Shown here piece after piece: positions 15,961-26,246 of a stretch of 64,000 nt of DNA (positions are counted from its first letter, which is position 1; every line of letters begins with the position of its first letter). Source of the DNA: Faecalibacterium sp. I4-1-79 (GTDB lineage: Bacteria; Bacillota; Clostridia; Oscillospirales; Ruminococcaceae); NCBI RefSeq assembly GCF_023347235.1, contig NZ_CP094467.1:496001-560000 (forward strand), read 5' to 3'. The translations under genes were made by a program, and so were the position numbers. The notes under the pieces were generated by a model, which saw only the letters and a list, made by a program, of their open reading frames with translations, ran no database searches and had not been told where the DNA came from.

Positions 15961-16920
15961 ATGATCAAGGACATCTTACAACAGCTCGCACCGCTGGATG
16001 AAAAGATCGCCGCCCTGCGCGGCGACCCGGCGGACGAGAACATGACCGATATCACCAACCACGCTGCCGAGCTGGCAGAGCTTTCCGCACAGGAGGACGC
16101 TTTGCTGTCCGGCTGCGGGGCACTGACCGCAGAGGACAGGGTCTTTCTGGCCCGTCACCCGGAGCGCCCCCACATCGATGAGATCGTGGATGCACTGTTC
16201 ACCGACTTTTTTGAGCAGTGCGGCGACCGTCAGTGCAAGGAGGATGCCGCCATTCTGGGCGGTGTGGCGCTGTTCCACGGCCAGCCGGTCACAGTCATCG
16301 GCCACCGCAAGGGCAGCACACTGGAAGAAAACCTGCGCTGCAACTTTGGTATGCCCGGGCCGGAGGGCTACCGCAAGGCTCTGCGCCTGATGAAGCAGGC
16401 CGAAAAATTTGACCGTCCCATCATTACCTTCATTGACACCCCGGGCGCATACCCCGGCAAGGACGCCGAGGAGCGCGGACAGGGCGAAGCCATTGCCCGC
16501 AACCTGATGGAGATGAGCGGCCTGACCGTGCCGGTGATCGCAGTGGTCACCGGTGAAGGCTCCTCCGGCGGCGCACTGGCGCTGGGTGTGGCAAACCGCA
16601 TCCTCATGCTGGAAAATGCCGTCTACTCGGTGCTGAGCCCTGAGGGCTTTGCCAGCATCCTGTGGAAGGATTCCTCCCGCAGCGGCGAAGCCTGCGAGAT
16701 CATGAAGCTGACCGCGCAGGATCTGTACAAGGACGGCATCGTGGAGGAGATCATCCCGGAGCCGGTGGGCGGCGCCCAGCGCGCCCACGGGGTACTGTTC
16801 GGTGATCTGGACGAGGCACTGCGGCGTCAGCTGCGCAGCCTTGCCCGCATGAACGGCCGTCAGCTGGCCGAGCAGCGCTACCAGAAATTCCGTCAGATCG
16901 GAGAAATGAGGAAAGCATGA
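15961..16920 (+). CDS. accA: Acetyl-CoA carboxylase carboxyltransferase subunit alpha
   Basis: This 319-residue protein is the alpha subunit partner of AccD. It shows RPHIDEIVDALFTDFFE, the FGMPGPEGYRKALRLMK segment, TFIDTPGAYPGKDAEERGQGEAIA, and the oxyanion-hole region GEGSSGGALALGVAN, all characteristic of AccA. GGGAGGGAG precedes the ATG. The stop overlaps the fabH start by 4 bases (ATGA at 16917), indicating coupling with the elongation genes. Confidence 0.95.
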   Translation: MIKDILQQLAPLDEKIAALRGDPADENMTDITNHAAELAELSAQEDALLSGCGALTAEDRVFLARHPERPHIDEIVDALFTDFFEQCGDRQCKEDAAILGGVALFHGQPVTVIGHRKGSTLEENLRCNFGMPGPEGYRKALRLMKQAEKFDRPIITFIDTPGAYPGKDAEERGQGEAIARNLMEMSGLTVPVIAVVTGEGSSGGALALGVANRILMLENAVYSVLSPEGFASILWKDSSRSGEACEIMKLTAQDLYKDGIVEEIIPEPVGGAQRAHGVLFGDLDEALRRQLRSLARMNGRQLAEQRYQKFRQIGEMRKA

Positions 16921-17867
16921 AGGGTTTGCGTCTGATCGCCACCGGCGGGGCTTTGCCCGGCCGCACGGTCACCAACGAAGAGCTGAGCCGCACCGTGGAT
17001 ACCAGCGACGAGTGGATCACCACCCGCACCGGCATCCGCACCCGGCACTACTGCACCGAGGGCGAAAATGCCGCCACACTGGCCATTGCTGCCGCAAAGC
17101 AGGCGCTGCAGCGCAGCGGCCTTGCTCCGGCAGACATTGCCTGCTGCGTCTGCGCCACCCTTTCCGCGCCGGATGCCACCCCAAGCGTGGCCTGTCAGGT
17201 GCAGGCGGCGCTGGCGCTGCCGGAAAACCGCCCTGCACTGGACGTGAACGCCGCATGCTCCGGCTTTTTGTATGGCACGGCGGTGGCGCGCGGCCTGCTG
17301 GCTACGCTGGGCGGGCAGTACGCGCTGGTCATCGGCACAGAGGCGCTCTCCCGCCTGATGGATCCCGCCGACCGTTCCACCTGTGTGCTGTTCGGCGATG
17401 GTGCCGGTGCAGCGGTGTTTGAACTGACCGACACCTCCGTGCCCTTTGCCATCACGCTGGGTGCCCGGGGCGATGCCGCCATCCATGCCGGCGGCCCCAG
17501 CCGCGCAGGCTCGGCACCCATCAGCATGGACGGCAGGGCGGTGTTCCGCTTTGCGGTGGATGCCCTGCCCAAATGCCTGCACAACGTACTGGACGAGACC
17601 GGCCTTACGCTGGACAATCTGGACTGGGTGGTCTGTCATCAGGCCAACAGCCGCATCATCGACCACTGCGTCAAGGCGCTGCACGCCGACGGTGCAAAGT
17701 TCTACAAAAACATGGATCGCCACGGCAACACCAGTGCGGCCAGCATCCCGGTGGCACTGAACGAGCTGGCTGAGAGCGGCCAGCTGCACCCCGGCCAGAC
17801 CCTTGCCTGCATCGGCTTTGGCGGCGGCCTGACATGGGGCGGCATGATCGTGGAATATAAAGGATAA
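16917..17867 (+). CDS. fabH: Beta-ketoacyl-ACP synthase III
   Basis: FabH condenses acetyl-CoA (or a branched acyl-CoA) with malonyl-ACP to start fatty-acid synthesis. The 316-residue protein has the catalytic triad Cys114 (DVNAACSGFLYG), His241 (VCHQANSRIIDH) and Asn271 (GNTSAASIP), plus TSDEWITTRTGI near the N terminus. Length is normal. It starts within the accA stop and is followed five bases later by fabK. Confidence 0.95.
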   Translation: MKGLRLIATGGALPGRTVTNEELSRTVDTSDEWITTRTGIRTRHYCTEGENAATLAIAAAKQALQRSGLAPADIACCVCATLSAPDATPSVACQVQAALALPENRPALDVNAACSGFLYGTAVARGLLATLGGQYALVIGTEALSRLMDPADRSTCVLFGDGAGAAVFELTDTSVPFAITLGARGDAAIHAGGPSRAGSAPISMDGRAVFRFAVDALPKCLHNVLDETGLTLDNLDWVVCHQANSRIIDHCVKALHADGAKFYKNMDRHGNTSAASIPVALNELAESGQLHPGQTLACIGFGGGLTWGGMIVEYKG

Positions 17868-17872
17868 AGACC

Positions 17873-18808
17873 ATGAAACTTTTAAACGAGATCTTGGGGA
17901 CGAAATACCCCATCATTCAGGGCGGCATGGCAAACATTGCCACCGGCGAGTTCGCTGCTGCCTGCTCCAACGCCGGTGCGCTGGGCATCATCGGTGCGGG
18001 CGGCATGAATGCCGATACCCTGCGCCAGAACATCCGCCGCTGCCGGGAGCTGACCGACAAGCCCTTTGGCGTGAACATCATGCTCATGCACCCGCAGGCA
18101 GATGAGTTTGCCCAGATCGTGGTGGAGGAAAAAGTCGCCGTGGTCACCACCGGCGCAGGCAACCCGGGAAAGTACGTTTCCATGTGGAAAGCTGCCGGCA
18201 TCAAGGTGATCCCGGTGGTGGCTGCTGCCGTGCTGGCACGGCATCTGGAGCCGCTGGGCATTGACGCCGTCATTGCCGAGGGCACCGAAAGCGGCGGCCA
18301 TGTGGGCGAGATGACCACCATGGCGCTGGTGCCGCAGGTAGTGGATGTGGTCAGTGTGCCGGTCATCGCGGCGGGCGGCATTGCAGATGGCCGTCAGCTG
18401 GCGGCTGCGCTGGCGCTGGGCGCCTGCGGTGTGCAGGTGGGTACCTGCCTGCTGGCAAGCGAGGAGTGCCCCATCCACCCCAACTACAAGGCCGCGCTGC
18501 TCAAGGCCGGGGACAGTGACACCATCGTTACCGGGCGCACTGTGGGTGCACCGGTGCGTGTGCTGAAAAACCGCATGAGCCGGGAGTATGTCCGTCAGGA
18601 AAAGGCGGGCGCGGACAAGATGGAACTGGAAAAATACACGCTGGGCAGCCTGCGCCGCGCCGTCTTTGAGGGCGACACGGTAAGCGGCAGCCTGATGGCC
18701 GGTCAGGTAGCCGGAATGCTGCACGAGGTACGCCCCGTGGCCGACATCCTTGCCGACCTGTGGCAGGGCGGGAGGCAGCGCATTGCAGCGCTGAACACCG
18801 AATGCTGA
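17873..18808 (+). CDS. fabK: Enoyl-ACP reductase II (FabK, FMN-dependent)
   Basis: FabK reduces enoyl-ACP in the last step of each elongation cycle using FMN and NAD(P)H; it replaces the triclosan-sensitive FabI. The 311-residue TIM-barrel protein shows IIQGGMANIATGEFAAACSNAGALGIIG, the flavin-phosphate site GTESGGHVGEM and VIAAGGIADGRQLAAALALGACGVQVGT. No FabI or FabV is in the window. Its last codons overlap the next gene. Assignment as FabK rather than a nitronate monooxygenase rests on the operon and the typical ~315-residue length. Confidence 0.92.
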   Translation: MKLLNEILGTKYPIIQGGMANIATGEFAAACSNAGALGIIGAGGMNADTLRQNIRRCRELTDKPFGVNIMLMHPQADEFAQIVVEEKVAVVTTGAGNPGKYVSMWKAAGIKVIPVVAAAVLARHLEPLGIDAVIAEGTESGGHVGEMTTMALVPQVVDVVSVPVIAAGGIADGRQLAAALALGACGVQVGTCLLASEECPIHPNYKAALLKAGDSDTIVTGRTVGAPVRVLKNRMSREYVRQEKAGADKMELEKYTLGSLRRAVFEGDTVSGSLMAGQVAGMLHEVRPVADILADLWQGGRQRIAALNTEC

Positions 18809-19869
18809 CCCTTGGCGGCAAGCCCCTGCAACTACCCATTTTGCAGGGCGGCATGGGCGTGGGCGTCTCGCTGGGCGGGCTGGCCGGTGCGGTAGCAGCC
18901 TGCGGCGGCATGGGGTGCATCTCCACCGCCGATGCAGGCTACCGCGAGCCGGATTTTGCCCGCGACCCGGCGGCAGCCAATCACCGCGCCCTGACCGCAG
19001 AGATTCAAAAGGCCAAGGCCATTGCCGGGGGCATGGGTCTGGTGGCCATCAACGCCATGGTAGCCACCCGGGACTATGCCGACGCCATCCGCACCGCCGT
19101 GGCGGCGGGGGTGGATGCCGTGGTCTCCGGTGCGGGTCTGCCGCTGGAGCTGCCGGGCATCGTGGGCACCAAAGAGGTGGCCATTGCGCCCATCGTATCC
19201 AGCGCCCGGGCGGCAAAGCTCATCCTGCGCCGCTGGGCAAAGGGCTTTGACCGCACCGCCGATTTTGTGGTCATCGAGGGCTGCAAGGCGGGCGGGCATC
19301 TCGGCTTTGCCGAGGAGGACCTGCTGGCCGACCGCTGCCAGACCTTGGACGAAATTCTGCCCGGGGTGCTGGCGGAGGTAAAACCCTACGAGGAGCAATA
19401 CGGCCACGCCATCCCGGTATTTGTGGCGGGCGGCGTGTACACTGGTGCCGACATGGCACACTTTACAAAGCTTGGCGCTGCGGGTGTGCAGCTTGCCACC
19501 CGCTTTATCCCCACCTACGAGTGCGACGCCTCCCAGACCTACAAGGACGTGCTGCTGGCGGCAAAGCCGGAGGATGTGCGCATCATCCACAGCCCGGTGG
19601 GAATGCCCGGCCGCGCGCTGAACACCCCGCTGGTGCAGGCGCTGGCCGAGGGCAAGCGCTTCCCGCCCAAGCACTGCGCCCGGTGTCTCAAGACCTGCGA
19701 CCCCGCCGCCGTGCCCTACTGCATCACCCACGCCCTCATCGAGGCGGTGAAGGGCAACGTGGAGGAAGGGCTCTTCTTCTGCGGCGAAAACGTGGGCAGG
19801 CTGGACCGGATGCGCACCGTGCGCGAGCTGATGGACGAACTTGTGACCGAATGGAGGCAGAATTTATGA
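18802..19869 (+). CDS. Second FabK/nitronate-monooxygenase-like flavoprotein with C-terminal cysteine motif
   Basis: A 355-residue FMN TIM-barrel protein related to FabK: LPILQGGMGVGVSLGGLAGAVA at the start, VIEGCKAGGHLGF for the flavin phosphate and VAGGVYTGADMAHFTKLGAAGVQLATRF. Unlike the gene before it, it carries a C-terminal extension with HCARCLKTCDPAAVPYC, a cysteine-rich motif that could bind metal or an Fe-S cluster. The ATG at 18802 overlaps the fabK stop by 7 bases and its own stop overlaps fabD by 4. Tight coupling suggests a role in lipid synthesis, but the reaction is not known to me; nitronate monooxygenase is the usual automatic label. Confidence 0.8.
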   Translation: MLTLGGKPLQLPILQGGMGVGVSLGGLAGAVAACGGMGCISTADAGYREPDFARDPAAANHRALTAEIQKAKAIAGGMGLVAINAMVATRDYADAIRTAVAAGVDAVVSGAGLPLELPGIVGTKEVAIAPIVSSARAAKLILRRWAKGFDRTADFVVIEGCKAGGHLGFAEEDLLADRCQTLDEILPGVLAEVKPYEEQYGHAIPVFVAGGVYTGADMAHFTKLGAAGVQLATRFIPTYECDASQTYKDVLLAAKPEDVRIIHSPVGMPGRALNTPLVQALAEGKRFPPKHCARCLKTCDPAAVPYCITHALIEAVKGNVEEGLFFCGENVGRLDRMRTVRELMDELVTEWRQNL

Positions 19870-20798
19870 AGCTTGCCGTACTTTACGCCGGTCAGGGTGC
19901 GCAGCACCCCGGCATGGGCAAGGAATTTTACGAAGCATCTCCCGCCTTCCGGGCGGCCTTTGACAGCGCAGCGCTGGATTTTGACCTGCACCGCGTCTGC
20001 TTTGAGGACCCGGACGGCGTTTTGAACCAGACCGAATACACCCAGCCCTGCATGGTGGCCTTTGCCTGCGGCGTGACCGCCGTGCTGGCCGAAAAGGGCG
20101 TAAAGCCCGCCTATCTGGCGGGGCTTTCGCTGGGCGAATACTCCGCGCTGCAGGCAGCCGGGGTATTCACCGCAAAGCAGGCCATCGAGTTGACCGCCTT
20201 CCGGGGCAAGGCCATGGCCGAGGCTGCAAAGGGCCTTGCCTGCGGCATGACCGCCGTGCTGGGGCTGGACAGAGAAAAACTGTCCGCCTGCTGCGAGCAG
20301 GCGGCTGAGGCAGGCTGTGTGCAGATCTGCAACTACAACTGCCCTGGGCAGCTGGTCATCGGCGGCGAAAAGGCCGCTGTGGAGCAGGCTGCCGCGCTGG
20401 CAAAGGAAGCCGGTGCCCGCCGCTGCATCCCGCTGAAGGTCAGCGGCCCCTTCCACACAAAGCTGATGGCTCCCGCAGGGGATGCGCTGGCACAGCGCTT
20501 TGCGGGCGAAAGCTTCGGCACCATGGAGACGCCGGTGCTGTTCAACTGTCTGGGGCATGAAAAGGCCGAGACCGACAGCATCCCGCAGCTGCTGGTAAAG
20601 CAGGTGCAGAGCAGTGTCTACATGGAAGATACCCTGCGCCGTCTGGGCGAGCTGGGTGTGGACCACATTCTGGAAGTCGGCCCCGGCAATGCCCTGAGCG
20701 GTTTTGTGAAAAAGACCCTGCCCGGGGTGGTCTGCACCGCAGTGGAGACCCCGGAACAGCTGGATGCGGTGCTGACCGCATGGAAGGATGCAGAATGA
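19866..20798 (+). CDS. fabD: Malonyl-CoA:ACP transacylase
   Basis: FabD transfers malonyl from CoA to ACP. The 310-residue protein has YAGQGAQHPGMG near the start, the nucleophile Ser88 in GLSLGEYSAL and His197 in KVSGPFHTKLM, and ends with the ILEVGPGNALSGFVKKT segment. The ATG at 19866 lies in the ATGA overlap with the preceding gene; a much longer upstream in-frame reading is a shadow of that gene. The stop likewise overlaps fabG. Confidence 0.95.
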   Translation: MKLAVLYAGQGAQHPGMGKEFYEASPAFRAAFDSAALDFDLHRVCFEDPDGVLNQTEYTQPCMVAFACGVTAVLAEKGVKPAYLAGLSLGEYSALQAAGVFTAKQAIELTAFRGKAMAEAAKGLACGMTAVLGLDREKLSACCEQAAEAGCVQICNYNCPGQLVIGGEKAAVEQAAALAKEAGARRCIPLKVSGPFHTKLMAPAGDALAQRFAGESFGTMETPVLFNCLGHEKAETDSIPQLLVKQVQSSVYMEDTLRRLGELGVDHILEVGPGNALSGFVKKTLPGVVCTAVETPEQLDAVLTAWKDAE

Positions 20799-21544
20799 GT
20801 GAAGAAAAGCTGACCCGCGCCGCCATTGTTACCGGCGGCAGCCGGGGCATTGGCCGCGCAGTGTGCGTGGCACTGGCAAAGCAGGGCTGCAATGTGGTGG
20901 TGAACTACTGCCACGGCGCAGAGCCTGCGGAGCAGACGGCAGCCCTCTGCCGCGCCGAGGGCGTGCAGGCGGTGACCGTGCAGGCGGATGTATCCACCGC
21001 CGAGGGCTGCAAGGCGCTGTTCGATGCTGCCGCCGAGGCCTTTGGTCGGGTGGATGTGCTGGTGAACAACGCGGGCATCACCCGGGACAACCTGATTTTG
21101 CGCTTGACCGAGCAGGATTTTGACGCGGTGCTGGACACCAACCTGAAAAGCGCCTTTCTCTGCTGCAAGGAGGCCGCCCGTCGCATGGTGCGCCAGCGCT
21201 ATGGCCGCATCGTGAACCTTTCCAGCGTGGTGGCGCTGCGCGGCAACGCCGGGCAGACCAACTACGCCGCCAGCAAGGCGGGGCTCATCGGCCTGACCAA
21301 GAGCCTTGCCCGGGAGCTGGCTGCGCGGAACGTGACCGTGAACGCGGTAGCACCCGGCTTTATCGACACCGACATGACTGCCGTGCTGCCGGAGGCGGTG
21401 CGCACCGGCATGACGCAGGGCATCCCCGCAGGCCGTGCAGGCCAGCCGGAGGATGTGGCACAGGCAGTGGCGTTTTTTGCCGCAGAACAAAGCAGCTATC
21501 TCACCGGGCAGGTGCTCTGTGTGGACGGCGGCATGGCAATGTAA
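20795..21544 (+). CDS. fabG: 3-oxoacyl-ACP reductase
   Basis: FabG reduces 3-ketoacyl-ACP with NADPH. The 249-residue short-chain dehydrogenase has the cofactor motif VTGGSRGIGRA, NNAG at 91-94, and catalytic Ser144, Tyr157 and Lys161 (NYAASK). The ATG at 20795 sits in the fabD stop overlap; an earlier in-frame ATG at 20780 lies inside fabD. Normal family length, and the expected neighbour of fabD and fabF. Confidence 0.95.
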   Translation: MSEEKLTRAAIVTGGSRGIGRAVCVALAKQGCNVVVNYCHGAEPAEQTAALCRAEGVQAVTVQADVSTAEGCKALFDAAAEAFGRVDVLVNNAGITRDNLILRLTEQDFDAVLDTNLKSAFLCCKEAARRMVRQRYGRIVNLSSVVALRGNAGQTNYAASKAGLIGLTKSLARELAARNVTVNAVAPGFIDTDMTAVLPEAVRTGMTQGIPAGRAGQPEDVAQAVAFFAAEQSSYLTGQVLCVDGGMAM

Positions 21545-21556
21545 AGGAGAACCCTT

Positions 21557-22795
21557 ATGGAAAAACGCAGAGTTGTGATCACCGGCCTTGGCACGGTGAA
21601 CCCGCTGGGTAACAATGTGGCCGACAGCTGGGCGGCAGCCCGTGCCGGTAAATGCGGCATCGGCCCCATCACCCAGTTCGACACCACCGACTTCAAGTGC
21701 AAGCTGGCCGGTGAGGTAAAGGATTTTGACCCCGCGACCGTGGTGGACAAAAAGGAAGTCCGCAAGATGGCGCGCTTCACCCTGCTGGCACTGGGCGCTG
21801 CCGCCGAAGCCATTGCAGACAGCGGCCTTGATACCGAGGCCGAGGGCAAGGACATTGGCGTCATCCTGTCCAGCGGCATCGGCGGTCTGCCCACGATCGA
21901 GGAGCAGCACGCCCGCGGCGAGGAAAAAGGCATGGAGAAGGTAAGCCCCTACTTTGTGCCCATGGCCATTGCCAACATGGCAGCGGCACAGGTGGCTATC
22001 CGCTTTGGTCTGAAGGGGATGTGCACCTGCCCGGTCACGGCCTGCGCCGGCGGCACCAACGCTGTGGGCGACGCCTTCCACCGCATCCGGGACGGCTACG
22101 AGTCGGTAATGGTCTGCGGCGGCGCGGAGAGCTGCATCAGCCCCTTGGGCATCGGCGGCTTTACCAGCATGAAGGCGCTTTCCACCGCCACCGACCCGGA
22201 CGCTGCCAGCCTGCCCTTTGACGCCCGCCGCGGCGGCTTTGTCATGGGCGAGGGCAGCGGTGTGCTGGTGCTGGAAGAGCTGGAGCACGCAAGAGCGCGC
22301 GGCGCACACATCTACGCCGAGGTGGTGGGCTACGGTGCCAACTGCGATGCCTACCACTTTACCGCCCCGGCTCCCGGCGGCGCAGGTGCCATCGACTGCA
22401 TGAAGCTGACCTTGGCGGATGCTGGGCTTGCACCGGAGCAGGTGGACCACATCAACGCCCACGGCACCGGCACCCACATGAATGATGCCTGCGAGACTGC
22501 CGCCATTCACGCGGTGTTCGGCGCACATGCCAAGGAGATGACCGTGGTCAGCACCAAGAGCATGACCGGCCATCTGCTGGGCGGTGCGGGCGGCATTGAA
22601 GCCGTGTTTACCGCGCTGGCACTGCGGGACCAGTTTGCACCGCCCACCATCCACTACGCCCAGCCTGACCCGGAGTGTGATCTGGATTATGTGCCCAACA
22701 CCGGGCGGCAGCAGGAAATGCAGTATGCGCTGAGCAACAGTCTGGGCTTTGGCGGCCACAACGCCTGCATCGCCCTGCGCAGATGGGAGGGCTGA
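21557..22795 (+). CDS. fabF: Beta-ketoacyl-ACP synthase II
   Basis: FabF elongates acyl-ACP by condensing it with malonyl-ACP. The 412-residue protein has the Cys163 nucleophile (CPVTACAGGTN), His302 (NAHGTGT) and His339 (STKSMTGHLLGGAGG), giving the Cys-His-His triad. AAAGGAGA precedes the ATG. Full length. In most Clostridia accB would follow; here fabZ follows three bases later. Confidence 0.95.
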   Translation: MEKRRVVITGLGTVNPLGNNVADSWAAARAGKCGIGPITQFDTTDFKCKLAGEVKDFDPATVVDKKEVRKMARFTLLALGAAAEAIADSGLDTEAEGKDIGVILSSGIGGLPTIEEQHARGEEKGMEKVSPYFVPMAIANMAAAQVAIRFGLKGMCTCPVTACAGGTNAVGDAFHRIRDGYESVMVCGGAESCISPLGIGGFTSMKALSTATDPDAASLPFDARRGGFVMGEGSGVLVLEELEHARARGAHIYAEVVGYGANCDAYHFTAPAPGGAGAIDCMKLTLADAGLAPEQVDHINAHGTGTHMNDACETAAIHAVFGAHAKEMTVVSTKSMTGHLLGGAGGIEAVFTALALRDQFAPPTIHYAQPDPECDLDYVPNTGRQQEMQYALSNSLGFGGHNACIALRRWEG

Positions 22796-22798
22796 CCC

Positions 22799-23269
22799 AT
22801 GGCAGAGCCTCGTACCGTGCGTGAAAACGCCAACACCCTGAGCAGTGTGCAGATCGCAGAAATTCTGCCCCACCGCTACCCCTTTGCCCTCGTGGACCGT
22901 GTTCTGGACTACGAGCCGGGGCAGTGGGCCATCGGCCGCAAGTGCGTCACCCGCAACGAGGAATTTTTCAACGGCCACTTCCCGGCGCAGCCGGTCATGC
23001 CCGGCGTACTGCTGCTGGAGGCGCTGGCACAGACCGGTGCTGTGGCAGCGCTGAGCCTGCCGGAAAATAAGGGCAAGCTTGCGCTGTTCGGCGGCATCAA
23101 GAGTGCCCGCTTCCGCAAGCAGGTCACCCCCGGGGACGTGCTCACCCTCCACTGCGAGCTGGTGCAGCAGCACGGCGCTGTGGGCGTAGGCAAGGCCTCG
23201 GCATGGGTGGACGGCAAGTGTGCCGTCACCGCAGAGCTGACCTTTGTGCTGACCGAAGCAGCAGAATAA
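22799..23269 (+). CDS. fabZ: 3-hydroxyacyl-ACP dehydratase
   Basis: FabZ dehydrates 3-hydroxyacyl-ACP to trans-2-enoyl-ACP. The 156-residue hot-dog protein has [14 protein letters not shown] and the catalytic [21 protein letters not shown] with His60 and Glu74. It is the last gene of the operon and is followed by a terminator. Confidence 0.95.
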   Translation: MAEPRTVRENANTLSSVQIAEILPHRYPFALVDRVLDYEPGQWAIGRKCVTRNEEFFNGHFPAQPVMPGVLLLEALAQTGAVAALSLPENKGKLALFGGIKSARFRKQVTPGDVLTLHCELVQQHGAVGVGKASAWVDGKCAVTAELTFVLTEAAE

Positions 23270-23280
23270 AATGAATGCAA

Positions 23281-23325
23281 AAAGAGATAGGCGATCCCTT
23301 TTCGGGAAAGCCTATCTCTTTTTTG
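23281..23325 (+). terminator. Terminator of the fatty-acid synthesis operon
   Basis: AAAGAGATAGGC and GCCTATCTCTTT form a 12-bp stem with an inner TCCC/GGGA stem, followed by a T-run. The A-rich left arm would also let it act for the convergent glycerophosphodiesterase gene. Confidence 0.88.
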
Positions 23326-23356
23326 CTGGGGTTATTTGTGCTTATTCCAAGCTGGC

Positions 23357-24403
23357 TTACTCTGCGGCGGCTGTCCCGGCGTCTGCTTCAGCAGTGGGGG
23401 CAGACTCTGCCGTGGCGGTTTCGGTTGGGGCGGTCGCCGCCTGCTCCTTCTCCACCCACTCCCGCACACGGTCGGGGCGGTTGGTGATGTAGGCATCGGC
23501 GCTGGTGCGCAGCAGGCTGCGGACGGAATCTTCCGTATCCACCGTCCACAAAGACACCTTGATGCCCATCTCGTGCAGTTTGTCAATGAAACCGGCGTTT
23601 TTGTAGGCGGTGTGGTACTCGCAGCTGACCCACTCCGGCACAAAGTCCAGACTGCGGATGTAGGCGGGCAGATCTCGCTGCGCCATCAGGTTTTTGTAGA
23701 TCTCGTTCAGGCTCTCGCCGGGAAAGTTTGCCCGCAGCATACTTACCTTATCGGTCATCCAGCGGGTCATCCAGCTGCAATTTTCCTCGTCGGCTGCGCT
23801 CTCCGGCAGGGCAGCATCCATGGCTTCCATGTCCTCTATGCCGTTGGTCAGTCCCAGATCCTTCCAGATGATGGGTGGCGGCAGCAGCATGCTTTCCAGC
23901 TCGCCGTATACCAGTGCACCTACCCGCAGTTCGGGCAGCAGCTGCTTAGCCTGCCGCAGCAGCGCGTGGTTGAAGGAAACAAGAATCACCTGTTTTACCA
24001 TCTCGGTCTGCTGCAGCACCTCCAACACCCGGGGCACAAAGTCCGGGTCGTTGTTCATGGTGGATTTCAGCTCCAGATGCACGGTGCATCCCGGCATCTG
24101 CTTGCACAGCTCCATGGCTTCCTGCAGGGTGGCGATCTTTTCGTCCTGATAGATGGCGTCCTTCCAGCTGCCGAAATCCAGCTCTTTCAGATCGCCCATG
24201 GTCATATCGTAGATCTTGCCGGAAATATCCGTGTGCAGATCGATCATATAGTCATGGTGGATCACAAGCCCGGCGTCAATGGTCTGCTGTACGTCCATCT
24301 CTACGCCGTCCGCGCCAATCTCCATGGCTTTTTTAAAGGCTGTCAGGGTGTTTTCCGGTGCAAGATAGGAAGCACCGCGGTGTGCAATGATCTGTGGTGT
24401 CAT
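23357..24403 (-). CDS. Glycerophosphodiester phosphodiesterase
   Basis: The enzyme hydrolyses glycerophosphodiesters to glycerol-3-phosphate and an alcohol. The 348-residue protein starts MTPQIIAHRGASYLAPENTLTAF with the His8-Arg9 pair, metal ligands Glu35 and Asp37 (GVEMDVQ), His50, and HLELKS for the next metal ligand: all GDPD-family residues are present. No signal peptide, so cytoplasmic. The final ~40 residues are an Ala/Thr/Glu tail of unknown use. It lies downstream of a GH1 gene on the same strand, 80 bases away, and is convergent with fabZ. Confidence 0.9.
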   Translation of the reverse strand: MTPQIIAHRGASYLAPENTLTAFKKAMEIGADGVEMDVQQTIDAGLVIHHDYMIDLHTDISGKIYDMTMGDLKELDFGSWKDAIYQDEKIATLQEAMELCKQMPGCTVHLELKSTMNNDPDFVPRVLEVLQQTEMVKQVILVSFNHALLRQAKQLLPELRVGALVYGELESMLLPPPIIWKDLGLTNGIEDMEAMDAALPESAADEENCSWMTRWMTDKVSMLRANFPGESLNEIYKNLMAQRDLPAYIRSLDFVPEWVSCEYHTAYKNAGFIDKLHEMGIKVSLWTVDTEDSVRSLLRTSADAYITNRPDRVREWVEKEQAATAPTETATAESAPTAEADAGTAAAE

Positions 24404-24440
24404 AAATTTTCTCCGTTATCGGTTCGTCCTCACACGTTTA

Positions 24441-24478
24441 CGCCCCGGCGCTGCCATACCGCAAACAGTGCCGGGGCG
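24441..24478 (-). other. Hairpin between the GH1 and glycerophosphodiesterase genes
   Basis: CGCCCCGGC and GCCGGGGCG form a 9-bp stem with a 20-base loop just past the GH1 stop. Without a T-run on the transcribed strand it may be a stabilising or partly terminating structure. Confidence 0.4.
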
Positions 24479-24483
24479 CTTGC

Positions 24484-26154
<1,671 letters not shown>

Positions 26155-26246
26155 TTAAACCGCGCGGCAGTATGGTAAAATAGTAAGGTAAGAACTGCGC
26201 CGCGCTGCTGCGCTGCTGAGAACATGGAAAAATGGAGTGTTTGATT

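Noticed and set aside
20618-23173. 851-codon minus-strand open frame across fabD-fabZ
   Set aside because: High-GC codon use leaves the opposite strand free of stops. The plus-strand fatty-acid genes explain the region completely.
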